In this document: positions 17,349-25,786 of the stretch, piece after piece
How the letters are laid out: every line of letters begins with the position of its first letter
Numbering within the stretch: the first letter of the stretch is position 1
DNA from: Bifidobacterium saimiriisciurei
GTDB lineage: Bacteria > Actinomycetota > Actinomycetes > Actinomycetales > Bifidobacteriaceae
Assembly (NCBI RefSeq): GCF_010667655.1
Contig: NZ_WHZU01000003.1
Span: 95,542-159,541, forward strand
Reading direction: 5' to 3'
Length of the DNA stretch: 64,000 nt
Notes under the pieces: model-generated
What the model saw: the letters and a program-made list of their open reading frames with translations, nothing else
The model's database searches: none
What the model was told of the DNA's origin: nothing
Translations under genes and position numbers: made by a program

Positions 17349-18533
17349 TCACTTCCACCTACGGGCGCCGACGGCTTCGGCGAGTTCACGCAGCAGCCGC
17401 TCGGTCTCGGGCCATGCGATGCACTTGTCGGTGATGGACTTGCCGTAGACGAGCTGGTCGAGCGGCGCGGCGGGCTGGTTGCCGCCTTCGATGAAACTTT
17501 CCATCATGATGCCGGTGATGCCCTGCTCGCCGGCGGCGATGCGTGCGGCGATGTCGCGCACGACCTCGGCCTGACGATGCTCGTCCTTGCCGGAATTGCC
17601 GTGCGAGGCGTCGATGACCAGTCCGTGGGCGGCGGCCGAGTCGGCGGGCATCTCGTCGCGCACGGCGGCCATGGCGGTGGCCACGGACTGCGCGTCGTAG
17701 TTGGGGCCATGGCTCGAACCGCGCAGCACCACATGGCAGTCGGGGTTGCCGAGCGTTTCGACGGCGGCGGCGCGGCCCTCATGGTCGATGCCGAAGAACG
17801 TGTGCTGCTGGGCGGCCGCATAGCAGCCGTTGATGGCGGCTTTCACCGAGCCGTCGGTCGCGTTCTTGAAGCCGACCGGCATCGACAGGCCGCTGGCGAG
17901 CTGGCGGTGGATCTGGCTTTCGGTGTTGCGCGCGCCGATCGCGCCCCAGGTGACGGCGTCGGCGATGAACTGCGGCGACGTGGGCTCGAGGAACTCGGTG
18001 GCGGCCGGCAGACCCGTGTCGAGCACGCCGATGAGGGTCTTGCGTGCCAGCAGCAGGCCCTTGTGGATGTTGTGGCTGCCGTCGACGTCGGGGTCGTTGA
18101 TGAGGCCCTTCCAGCCGACGGTGGTGCGCGGCTTCTCGAAGTACACGCGCATGACGATCATGAGCTCGCCGTCGAGTTCGCGCTTCACCGCGGCGAGACG
18201 ACGGGCGTAGTCGAACGCCGCCTTTGGGTCGTGCACGGAGCAGGGGCCGACGATGACGAGCAGCCGGTCGTCCTGTCCATACAGGCAGGCGCGCACCTCG
18301 TCTCGGGACGTGGCGACGAGGTCGCGTGCCTTCTCGTCCAGAGGCAGGTCGGAAAGCACCTCGGCCGGCGTGGGCAGCGGGTCGAGCTCCATGACGCGAC
18401 GGTTTACGATGCGCGCGATGCCCACCTGGTCCTCCCAACGCGGGATTCCCTGCACGTTCAGCGGGTTCTTGCCCTCCCCCAGGGCCTGACGAATGGCGCG
18501 CAGCTCCTGGCCGCGGTCATTGTTTTCTTGCAT
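17349..18533 (-). CDS. aroG: 3-deoxy-7-phosphoheptulonate (DAHP) synthase, class I (copy 1)
   Basis: This 394-aa type I AroG-like enzyme has visible motifs VIVGPCSVHDPKAA, YFEKPRTTVGWKGLINDP, SGLSMPVGFKNATDGS and DASHGNSGKDE. It condenses PEP with erythrose-4-P as the first step of aromatic amino acid synthesis. GGGAG precedes the ATG at 18533. A second paralogue lies at 21723-22856 with the same motif order, so the two isozymes may differ in feedback control (inference). The rhamnosidase gene lies between them on the same strand. Confidence 0.93.
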   Translation of the reverse strand: MQENNDRGQELRAIRQALGEGKNPLNVQGIPRWEDQVGIARIVNRRVMELDPLPTPAEVLSDLPLDEKARDLVATSRDEVRACLYGQDDRLLVIVGPCSVHDPKAAFDYARRLAAVKRELDGELMIVMRVYFEKPRTTVGWKGLINDPDVDGSHNIHKGLLLARKTLIGVLDTGLPAATEFLEPTSPQFIADAVTWGAIGARNTESQIHRQLASGLSMPVGFKNATDGSVKAAINGCYAAAQQHTFFGIDHEGRAAAVETLGNPDCHVVLRGSSHGPNYDAQSVATAMAAVRDEMPADSAAAHGLVIDASHGNSGKDEHRQAEVVRDIAARIAAGEQGITGIMMESFIEGGNQPAAPLDQLVYGKSITDKCIAWPETERLLRELAEAVGARRWK

Positions 18534-18626
18534 TGCGATCAGTCTCCCTATGCATACGAATGTCCTCCCACATTGTACGGGCAATTGCGGGAGGACATCG
18601 TGAGCATTGTTCGGCGGATGCGGCGG

Positions 18627-21521
18627 CTACTCGGCGTCTTCCGCGTCGGCCCCCTTGGCCACGATGACGTGGCGCCCGGCGGTCAGGCCATGGATGCGAC
18701 GGGCTCCCTCAGGGTAGTTGCCCTGGGCGATGGTAGTGGGCATGCCCATCGAGGCGTCGGCCGCCACGGCCTCCGTGCCGTTGAGTATCAACGTGCCCTT
18801 GCCGCCGGTCAGCGGCGGCACGATCACGTCGGCCGTCGTGCCGATTGGCACGGTCAGCGTGATCTCGATGCCGTCCACACGCTGGTCTCCGGGCATGGGG
18901 ATGGTGTCGCCGAGCAGTCGGTACGCGGCCTTGATGTCTCCGGCGCCCGTCGGCACGACGGCGCTGGCCTCGCGCACGGAGCCGGGCTGCGGAGCCACGA
19001 CGAACTCGCGGAAGCCGGGCTCCAGCGGGTGCACGCCCACCATGTACCGCGGCAGCAGATACGCCGGCGAGCATGCCCACGGATGCGAATACGTGGTGTT
19101 GCTCTTGAGGTCCAGGCTCCACGCCTCCATGGTGGCGCCGGCGCCCTGGTCGATCATGTGCTGCCAGGTGCGTTCGCCCTCCGAGGCCGCGATGAGGCCG
19201 TTCGCCCAGGTGCCGGCACCGGCCTTGTACAGGCCTTCGAGCAGCACGGCCGCCACATACACGCTGCAGGCCATGCCCTTGCCATGGAGGAACTCGACCA
19301 CGCGCGGGATGCGCTCGGCCGGCACGCGGCATCCGGAAAGCACGAACGCGGAGGCGTGCTCGGAGCAGTGGGCGAGCTGCGCGCCGTCGGCACCGGTGTC
19401 GAGGCCGTCCACGTAGGCGCCGGTCTCGTCGTCCCACAGCTTCTCGTTGATGGCCTTGTTCAGTCGCGAGGCGATGCGGAAGTACTTGCGTGCCTCCTCG
19501 CCCTTGCCGAGCTCCGACGCGAGACGCGAGACACAGCGGTAGACGTAGACGGCGAGCGCGTTGATCACCGTGTTGACGCGGCCGAATTCGAATCCGTCGC
19601 GTTCGGCCGGCGGCCAGTCCACGAGGTCGCCGTCGGTGTGGCTGCTTTCGCCCGGGTCCTTGACGATCAGTCCGGAAGCGTCGTCGAGGTATTCATCGGG
19701 CAGCATCGAGACGATCTGGTCCCAATGCTCGCGCGCCTGCCTGAGGCTGCCGGTCTGCACCCATTCGTTGTAGACGGCGGCCACGAGGTACATGGGCCAT
19801 TCGGTGGGCCATGTGCGGTTGGCGAGCAGGAAGTCGATGGAGTATTCGCCCAATGCCGGCGCGTTGTCGAGCGCCAGGTGCGCGCGCTGCTGCAGCCAGG
19901 CGTCGGCCTCGTACGGGATGCGTTCGCGCGTCCACGAATCCACGTACATGTTCACGTTGAGGCCTTCGATGGTCTTGCGGCACAGGTTCCATACGCGGTT
20001 GAGCGTCTCGTCGGACGATTCGAAGCCCTTTTCGTCGCCGTGGAACGGGTAGACGAGCGCACGGGCCATCACGGCGGTGTCGCTGTTGTATAGCGTGTCG
20101 ATGAGCTTGTCGTCGCGATGGTCGGGCAGGATCTCCACGTAGCGGAACACGCGCATGCCCCAGGTGCGGGCGGACAGCGGCACCTTGAGCTTGTTCGGCT
20201 CGAAGTGCCAGATGTCCTGATACGTGTTGTAGGCGCTCAGCCGGTATTTCACGGTGCGGTCGTCGTTGAGCACCTCGCCGTAGCGGATGACGAGGTTCGT
20301 CGGGAAGGGCGCGTAGGCGGCCATGCGGATGCCGCCGGCCACGGCGCGGCCGAAGTCGAGGACGAGCCTGCCGTCGTCGGTCTTCCACTTGTCGACGGCC
20401 GTCCATTCGTGCAGTTCGGGCTTGTCGATCGGGGCCGCCCTGAGCTCGTCGAACGCGGGCTTGACCTTCGCCACAGCCCAGTCGATGTCGTCGTAGCCGA
20501 CCTCCGACATGCCGCGCGGGTACTTGTCGACGTCGACGTATTCGGCCGGCAGCTCGTAGACGTGCGATCCCACGGACGGCGAGTCGAGGAAGACGTTGTT
20601 GCCCACCTTGGCCAGCCATTCGCCGTTGGTGCCGAAGTGCGCGAGCGTGCCGTCCTCGTACATCACGTCGAGCTGGGCCATGAAGCGCTGGTCCTCCAGC
20701 GCGTAGGCGATGACGCCGATGAAGTTGTCACGGCCGGGGACGAGGTACCTGGTCACGTCGTAGCCGTCGTACCGGGTTTCGCCGCCGATGGGGAACGTCG
20801 GTCCGATGCCGACGAAATGGCCGTTGAGCCACATGCGGTACACGAACTGGCGGGCATGCCATACGTCGGCGCCGGTGGCGTTGAGCGTGGCCCAGCGGAT
20901 GGGCTTGCGGGCGAGGCCAATGCGGCCGCGGAACAACGCCCAGCCCCGGGAGTTGTGTTCGGACTGCAGGGTGGCGGGCTTGTCGGCGAACTGGTCGTCG
21001 GCGTCGGATTTCACGGCCTCGTCATGCGCGTTCTCCGGCAGCTCGATGGTGGTGTAGGCGTTCGCGGTGATGGGGTCCGCCCAGATCGGCTCGGCCTGCC
21101 ATTCGGTGCCGGCGCCGGTGCCGAACGTGGTCGGCTCGCTCCAGGCGGTGGGCTTGCTGGAATCCTCGGTGCCGCGCCAGACTCGCACGGCCGCCCAATA
21201 GCGGCGGCTGGCCGACATGTCGATCTCGTCGAGGGCGAGGCCGCCGAAGCCGTTGCCTTCGCGGCGGCCGGAATCCCAGACGTCGCCGATGCCGGATTCG
21301 GCGATGTCATAGGTGGAGGCGATGACGACCTGATAGGCGACGACCGTATTGAAAGCGGTGGCCTCATCGGCCGCCTGCACGGCGCCGATGTCGACGAGCG
21401 GCACCACCCAGCTGAGCACGGGGACGCTCCCCGGCTCCAGGTCGACGGGCGCCACCCTGTCGTTCACCTTCAGTTGCGTGGGAGCCTTGCTCTCCGTAAC
21501 CACGACGATGCGTTCGGTCAT
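18627..21521 (-). CDS. Alpha-L-rhamnosidase, GH78
   Basis: This 964-aa protein begins with an Ig-like N-terminal domain (PVLSWVVP near residue 33), followed by the GH78 beta-sandwich modules and an (alpha/alpha)6 catalytic domain. The catalytic stretch reads DSWTRERIPYEADAW near residue 515. It keeps acidic residues of the canonical GH78 block but is one residue shorter there. No signal peptide is seen, so it should act on imported rhamnosides in the cytosol. No transporter or rhamnose-catabolic gene adjoins it. It lies between two DAHP synthase genes, an unexpected location. Confidence 0.85.
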   Translation of the reverse strand: MTERIVVVTESKAPTQLKVNDRVAPVDLEPGSVPVLSWVVPLVDIGAVQAADEATAFNTVVAYQVVIASTYDIAESGIGDVWDSGRREGNGFGGLALDEIDMSASRRYWAAVRVWRGTEDSSKPTAWSEPTTFGTGAGTEWQAEPIWADPITANAYTTIELPENAHDEAVKSDADDQFADKPATLQSEHNSRGWALFRGRIGLARKPIRWATLNATGADVWHARQFVYRMWLNGHFVGIGPTFPIGGETRYDGYDVTRYLVPGRDNFIGVIAYALEDQRFMAQLDVMYEDGTLAHFGTNGEWLAKVGNNVFLDSPSVGSHVYELPAEYVDVDKYPRGMSEVGYDDIDWAVAKVKPAFDELRAAPIDKPELHEWTAVDKWKTDDGRLVLDFGRAVAGGIRMAAYAPFPTNLVIRYGEVLNDDRTVKYRLSAYNTYQDIWHFEPNKLKVPLSARTWGMRVFRYVEILPDHRDDKLIDTLYNSDTAVMARALVYPFHGDEKGFESSDETLNRVWNLCRKTIEGLNVNMYVDSWTRERIPYEADAWLQQRAHLALDNAPALGEYSIDFLLANRTWPTEWPMYLVAAVYNEWVQTGSLRQAREHWDQIVSMLPDEYLDDASGLIVKDPGESSHTDGDLVDWPPAERDGFEFGRVNTVINALAVYVYRCVSRLASELGKGEEARKYFRIASRLNKAINEKLWDDETGAYVDGLDTGADGAQLAHCSEHASAFVLSGCRVPAERIPRVVEFLHGKGMACSVYVAAVLLEGLYKAGAGTWANGLIAASEGERTWQHMIDQGAGATMEAWSLDLKSNTTYSHPWACSPAYLLPRYMVGVHPLEPGFREFVVAPQPGSVREASAVVPTGAGDIKAAYRLLGDTIPMPGDQRVDGIEITLTVPIGTTADVIVPPLTGGKGTLILNGTEAVAADASMGMPTTIAQGNYPEGARRIHGLTAGRHVIVAKGADAEDAE

Positions 21522-21663
21522 GTTCTCTTCCCTTCTTCCGCTTCATTGCAGAACATGCATACATGACCATTATTGGACGGAAACGCCGAAAAGGAAGGAC
21601 ATTTTCCCGTGTTTTTATCTCGCCGTCAGCCGGATGACACGAAACGTCCGTTAGACGACGGAA

Positions 21664-21689
21664 GGCCTCCCGCACAGGCGGGAGGCCTC
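21664..21689 (-). terminator. Hairpin downstream of aroG copy 2
   Basis: GCCTCCCGC and GCGGGAGGC pair around an ACAG loop 33 nt after the aroG2 stop on the minus strand. T content after the stem is modest. Confidence 0.7.
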
Positions 21690-21722
21690 CGGATGAAACG
21701 CCTTGCGGCGTATCAAAACGCC

Positions 21723-22856
21723 CTACAGCGTGCGGCGCCTGCGCACGGCCTCGGCGAGCGTGCGCAGCAGCTCGGCGGTGCGGTCCCACGGCACGCAGCG
21801 GTCGGTGACGGACTTGCCGTACACGAGCTGGTCGAGCGGGGCGGGCTTCTGGGCGCCGGCCTCGATGAAGCTCTCCATCATGATGCCGGTGATGCCCTTT
21901 TCGCCGTTGCCGATGCGTTCGGCGAGGTTCTCGAGGACCTGCGCCTCGACCACCTCGTCCTTGCCACAGTTGCCGTGTGCGGCGTCGACGATCAGGCCGA
22001 CCTCGCTGGGGCCGGGGGCCTTCGACTTCTTCAGCGCCTCGAGCGCGGCCTTCACCGATTCGGCGTCGTAGTTCGGCCCGTGGCTCGAACCGCGCAGGAT
22101 CAGATGGCAGTCGGGGTTGCCCTTCGTCTCGGCGGCGATCACGTGGCCGTCGAGGTTGATGGACAGGAAGTGGTGCTGGAAGCTGGAGGCATAGCAGGAG
22201 TCGGCGGCCGCCTTGATGGAGCCGTCGGTGGAGTTCTTGAAGCCGACCGGCATCGACAGGCCGCTGGCCAGTTCACGATGCACCTGGCTTTCGGTGTTGC
22301 GGGCGCCGATCGCGCCCCAGCTGATGGCGTCGGAAAGGTACTGCGGCGTGATGGGGTCAAGCCATTCGGTGGCGGCGGGCACGCCGAGCTCGAGGACGTC
22401 GGACAGCACCTTGCGGGCCATGAACATGCCCTTGCGGATGTTGAACGTGCCGTCGAGATCGGGATCGTTGATGAGGCCCTTCCAGCCGATGGTGGTGCGC
22501 GGCTTCTCGAAGTACACGCGCATGACGATCACCAGGTCGTCGTTGAGTTCCTTCTTGAGTTCGGCCAGCCGCTGCGCGTAGTCGTGCGCGGCCTTCGGGT
22601 CGTGGATCGAGCAGGGGCCGACGATGGCGAGCAGGCGGTCGTCACGGCCGTTGAGCACGTCACGGATCTCCTGACGCGAACGGCGGACGAGATCGAGCTG
22701 CCTGTCGCTGAGCGGAATCTCCTTGATAAAGGAGCGAGGTGCCGGAATAGGATCAAGCTGATAGATGTTCACATCCATCGTCTCGGGAAAAACCGCGCGC
22801 TCCGAGAGATTGCGCCGTTCGTCTTCGCTGCTGTCGGGTCCGCGAAGCACTGCCAT
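21723..22856 (-). CDS. aroG: 3-deoxy-7-phosphoheptulonate (DAHP) synthase, class I (copy 2)
   Basis: This 377-aa paralogue of the enzyme at 17349-18533 has the same motifs: AIVGPCSIHDPKAA, YFEKPRTTIGWKGL, SMPVGFKNSTDGS and DAAHGNCGKDE. The start at 22856 follows GAGGTGAG. An upstream in-frame extension has no ribosome binding site and atypical composition. It is divergent from prs. The product feeds chorismate synthesis. Two closely linked class I copies suggest retention for differential regulation. Confidence 0.92.
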   Translation of the reverse strand: MAVLRGPDSSEDERRNLSERAVFPETMDVNIYQLDPIPAPRSFIKEIPLSDRQLDLVRRSRQEIRDVLNGRDDRLLAIVGPCSIHDPKAAHDYAQRLAELKKELNDDLVIVMRVYFEKPRTTIGWKGLINDPDLDGTFNIRKGMFMARKVLSDVLELGVPAATEWLDPITPQYLSDAISWGAIGARNTESQVHRELASGLSMPVGFKNSTDGSIKAAADSCYASSFQHHFLSINLDGHVIAAETKGNPDCHLILRGSSHGPNYDAESVKAALEALKKSKAPGPSEVGLIVDAAHGNCGKDEVVEAQVLENLAERIGNGEKGITGIMMESFIEAGAQKPAPLDQLVYGKSVTDRCVPWDRTAELLRTLAEAVRRRRTL

Positions 22857-23188
22857 ATTTCTCACCTCTTTCACTGCATGATGCGACAGTCTGTCGCCAT
22901 GTATCGTCGTCTCGACCGTCGGGACGACCACCCCACTATACGATGCTTCGGCCGGACTCCCATGCTTTGTCTCACGAGATTGCCTCACCTCATCGTGCGG
23001 GCATGAACCATTGTCTCACTATTTCCCGCCATTGCCACATATCGGGACCGCATGGCAGGCGTTTTCCAAAGTCATGTGACGAAAAACGTTTGCCGGAGTG
23101 TCACGCACGCCGACACCCCTACTCTTGACTCATAGGCAATGACAATGACTTCGGCTACTATCGACAAGGGTCGAAAGGAGAATCTCGC
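22857..23188. promoter_or_regulatory. Divergent intergenic region, aroG2 / prs
   Basis: This 332-nt gap carries promoters for both genes. TACTAT about 35 nt before the prs ATG is a fair -10, and AAAGGAG is the prs ribosome binding site. No convincing operator or riboswitch was recognised. Confidence 0.4.
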
Positions 23189-24202
23189 ATGTCCACAGTC
23201 TTGGAGGAAACCCCGAAGAGGAAGCTCGCCATCGTCACCGGCCGCGCATACCCGGAATTGGGTGAGGAAGTGGCGAAATGCCTAGGCATCGAGGTTCTTC
23301 CCACGACCGCCTACGACTTCGCGAACGGCGAGATGTACATCCGCTTCACGCAACCCGTCCGCGGCGCCGACGTCTTCGTGCTGCAGAGCCACACCACCCC
23401 CATCAACAAGTGGATCATGGAGCAGCTCATCATGATCGACGCCCTCAAGCGCGCGTCGGCACGCTCCATCACCGTCGTGGCCCCGTTCTTCGGCTACTCC
23501 CGCCAGGACAAGAAGCACCAGGGCCGCGAGCCCATCACCGCCCGCCTGGTGTTCGACCTGTTCAAGACCGCCGGCGCGGACCGCATCGTCACCGTCGACC
23601 TGCACGCCACGCAGGAGCAGGGCTTCTTCGACAACCCCGTCGACCACCTCACCGCCATGCCGATCCTCATCGACTACGTGCGCTCCCACATGGAGCTCGA
23701 CAACGTCACCATCGTCTCCCCCGACGCCGGCCGCATCAAGGTCTCCGAACGCTGGGCCGCGAAGCTCAACAACCGTCCGCTGGCGTTCATCCACAAGTCC
23801 CGCGACATCACGCGTCCGAACCACGCCGAGGCCCATGGCATCATCGGCGACGTGGACGGCCGCGACTGCATCGTCGTCGACGACATGATCGACACCGCCG
23901 GCACCATCTGCGAGGCCGTGAAGGTACTGCGAGGCGCAGGCGCCAAGAGCGTGACGCTCGTGGCCACGCACGGCCTGCTCTCCGGCCCGGCCGTCGACCG
24001 CCTGAAGGAATGCGGCGCCCGCGAGATCATCCTCACCGACACCGTGCCCGTCCCGGCCGAGAAGCGCTTCGACGGCGTCACCGTGCTGTCGATCGCGCCG
24101 CTGCTGGCCGCCGGCATCCGCTCCGTCTTCGAAAGCGATTCGGTGACCCATCTGCTCGAAGGCCTCCCCAGCGACATGCGCGCCCGCAACATCTACGCGT
24201 AA
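23189..24202 (+). CDS. prs: Ribose-phosphate pyrophosphokinase
   Basis: This 337-aa protein has PRPP synthetase hallmarks: VLQSHTTPINKWIMEQLIM with the regulatory flexible loop RQDKKHQGREPI near residue 105, TVDLHATQEQGFF, and the PRPP-binding loop VVDDMIDTAGTI near residue 230. It makes PRPP from ribose-5-P and ATP for nucleotide, His and Trp synthesis. AAAGGAG lies upstream of the ATG. It is followed by an intrinsic terminator and is transcribed alone. Confidence 0.95.
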   Translation: MSTVLEETPKRKLAIVTGRAYPELGEEVAKCLGIEVLPTTAYDFANGEMYIRFTQPVRGADVFVLQSHTTPINKWIMEQLIMIDALKRASARSITVVAPFFGYSRQDKKHQGREPITARLVFDLFKTAGADRIVTVDLHATQEQGFFDNPVDHLTAMPILIDYVRSHMELDNVTIVSPDAGRIKVSERWAAKLNNRPLAFIHKSRDITRPNHAEAHGIIGDVDGRDCIVVDDMIDTAGTICEAVKVLRGAGAKSVTLVATHGLLSGPAVDRLKECGAREIILTDTVPVPAEKRFDGVTVLSIAPLLAAGIRSVFESDSVTHLLEGLPSDMRARNIYA

Positions 24203-24219
24203 GTCCCAGGACGATACGA

Positions 24220-24253
24220 AAAAGGTCCGGCACCCAACGGTGTCGGACCTTTT
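24220..24253 (+). terminator. prs terminator
   Basis: The arms AAAAGGTCCG and CGGACCTTTT (about 15 bp with one wobble) end in a T run 16 nt after the prs stop. It is nearly symmetrical, so it may also serve the convergent pepC transcript. Confidence 0.9.
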
Positions 24254-24258
24254 CATTT

Positions 24259-24306
24259 GCGCATATTGGCCGGCGCACGCCTCCGGCATGCTACATAGCC
24301 AATGCG
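24259..24306. repeat. Downstream copy of the pepC 3'-end repeat
   Basis: This 48-nt copy matches 24420-24467 at about 43 of 48 positions. The latter contains the last codons and stop of pepC. Both copies carry a GCATGC-type hairpin. It is in the same orientation, 161 nt apart. Confidence 0.8.
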
Positions 24307-24341
24307 AACATGTTGACGACCTACGGTCGGCAACAATACTG

Positions 24342-24375
24342 ATGGAGCCTCGCCCTTGGTGGGACGAGGCTCCAT
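24342..24375. terminator. Hairpin between the pepC 3'-end repeats
   Basis: ATGGAGCCTCG pairs perfectly with CGAGGCTCCAT. A smaller CAGTCC/GGACTG hairpin follows near 24390. Both lie between the two 48-nt repeats, and no T run follows on the minus strand. Confidence 0.6.
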
Positions 24376-24419
24376 GGTCGGCTGCTCGACAGTCCACCGG
24401 ACTGTCTCACGACGCCTCC

Positions 24420-24467
24420 GCGCGTATTGGCCGGCGCATGCCTCCGGCATGCTACTTGGCCAAAGCG
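24420..24467. repeat. pepC 3'-end copy of the 48-nt repeat
   Basis: This copy overlaps the last five codons and the stop codon of pepC (24452-24454). See the matching copy at 24259-24306. Confidence 0.8.
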
Positions 24468-25786
24468 CCCATTGGATCCCAGGCGGGGAGGGGGATGGCG
24501 GGCTGGGTGAGGGCGTCCTGATACTCCTTGGGCAGGTAGGACTTGGGGACGGCGACCTCGTAGACGAACTCGCTGAACCAGTCGTCGCTCATCGTGAAGT
24601 AGCCCTTGTCGGCGATCTTGTCGCCCCACGAGTTCTCCACACGCCAGCGGCGCGTCGTCTTGCCGTCGTCGGCCACGTCGACGCCCACGAACGCCATGGC
24701 ATGGTTCATCGCGGAGTCGGCGAAGCGCACGCGCTCCTCCTTGTCCATGTCGAAGTCGGCGTCATACACGCGGTCGTATTCGAACAGGTCGGTGGCCCAG
24801 GCACCGTTCGTGCGGTCCATCATCGGATGGCAGTCGGCACCGAACCAGACGGGGATGCCCTGCTCCTCCATGATGCGGCGGGCGCAGTCCTTCATGAAAT
24901 CGACCGGAACGTTGAGGTATTCGGTGGGAGCGCCGCCGACCACGTTGCCCAGATGCTCGATGGCGATCTTACGCCTCTTCGGATGCTCCGCACGCGGATC
25001 GTCGACCAGGCACACATAGTCCTCGAGTCCGGCGTCGACGTAACGGTTCCAGAACTCGACCGGCGTGATCTCTCCGACGCGATGGAAACCGCCCTCGTCG
25101 TCCGTCCACTCCCAGTCGAAGCTCGTCGGCGGGGTGCCCAGATGGATGGTGAGGATACGGTGCGCGGCGGCCAGCGTCTCCTCGATCGTCGCTGCGGCGT
25201 CGGCGCCCTCATACAGGCGTGCGACGGCGCGGCGCAGCACATGACGCAGGTTCACGTTCATCTGGCCGGTGTTCTGGCTCGACGCGGTCTCGGGGAACAG
25301 GTCCTTCGGCACAGCGCCGTACTTCGTGTAGACGTTCAGCGCCATGGTCCACTGGCCGCCGTCGCCCATCACGTCGTGCAGCAGATGCTGCACCAGGCGC
25401 GAATCCTCGGATTCGCCGGCGGCGACGAGGGCCGCCACATCCTGCATGAAGTAGTTCACGCGCTCGAGCTTGTCGTAGTACATGGCGTAGCTCTGCGAGA
25501 ACTCGAAGTCCTTGACGCCGAGGTTCTTCTTGGCCACGAAGCGGGCCACGTTCAGCGAGCTGAACAGCCAGCAGCGGCCGGAACGGGCCTGCGAGGTGAC
25601 CTTGCCGTTGTCGACGGTCGTCGAGAAGCGACGCTGCAGCGAACGGGCGCGGTCGAAGTTGCGGGCCACCTTGTCGATGCCGGAATCGGTGACCGCATTC
25701 ATGGCGATGCGGTTGGCCTCGCGGGCGTCGAAACGCTCGCGCAGTCCGGCGAGGCGGTCTTCGGAAAGCGACATGAAATCAGGCAT
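24452..25786 (-). CDS. pepC: Aminopeptidase C (C1B cysteine peptidase, bleomycin hydrolase family)
   Basis: This 444-aa protein, the usual PepC length, has all three catalytic regions: RSGRCWLFSS with Cys72, HAMAFVGVD with the His, and RVENSWGDK with the Asn. It is a cytosolic hexameric aminopeptidase releasing N-terminal residues from peptides. The ATG has AAGGAG upstream and overlaps the 3' end of the DivIVA-like gene by 8 nt, so translation is coupled. Its 3' end is duplicated downstream, possibly the trace of a small insertion. Confidence 0.95.
   Translation of the reverse strand: MPDFMSLSEDRLAGLRERFDAREANRIAMNAVTDSGIDKVARNFDRARSLQRRFSTTVDNGKVTSQARSGRCWLFSSLNVARFVAKKNLGVKDFEFSQSYAMYYDKLERVNYFMQDVAALVAAGESEDSRLVQHLLHDVMGDGGQWTMALNVYTKYGAVPKDLFPETASSQNTGQMNVNLRHVLRRAVARLYEGADAAATIEETLAAAHRILTIHLGTPPTSFDWEWTDDEGGFHRVGEITPVEFWNRYVDAGLEDYVCLVDDPRAEHPKRRKIAIEHLGNVVGGAPTEYLNVPVDFMKDCARRIMEEQGIPVWFGADCHPMMDRTNGAWATDLFEYDRVYDADFDMDKEERVRFADSAMNHAMAFVGVDVADDGKTTRRWRVENSWGDKIADKGYFTMSDDWFSEFVYEVAVPKSYLPKEYQDALTQPAIPLPAWDPMGALAK

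Noticed and set aside
18627-21521. Rhamnosidase gene as evidence of a rhamnose catabolic operon
   Set aside because: Neighbours are DAHP synthases and no rhamnose isomerase, kinase, aldolase or transporter adjoins it.
24220-24467. Insertion sequence between prs and pepC
   Set aside because: Only hairpins and a short repeat pair are present. There is no transposase or terminal inverted repeats long enough for an IS.
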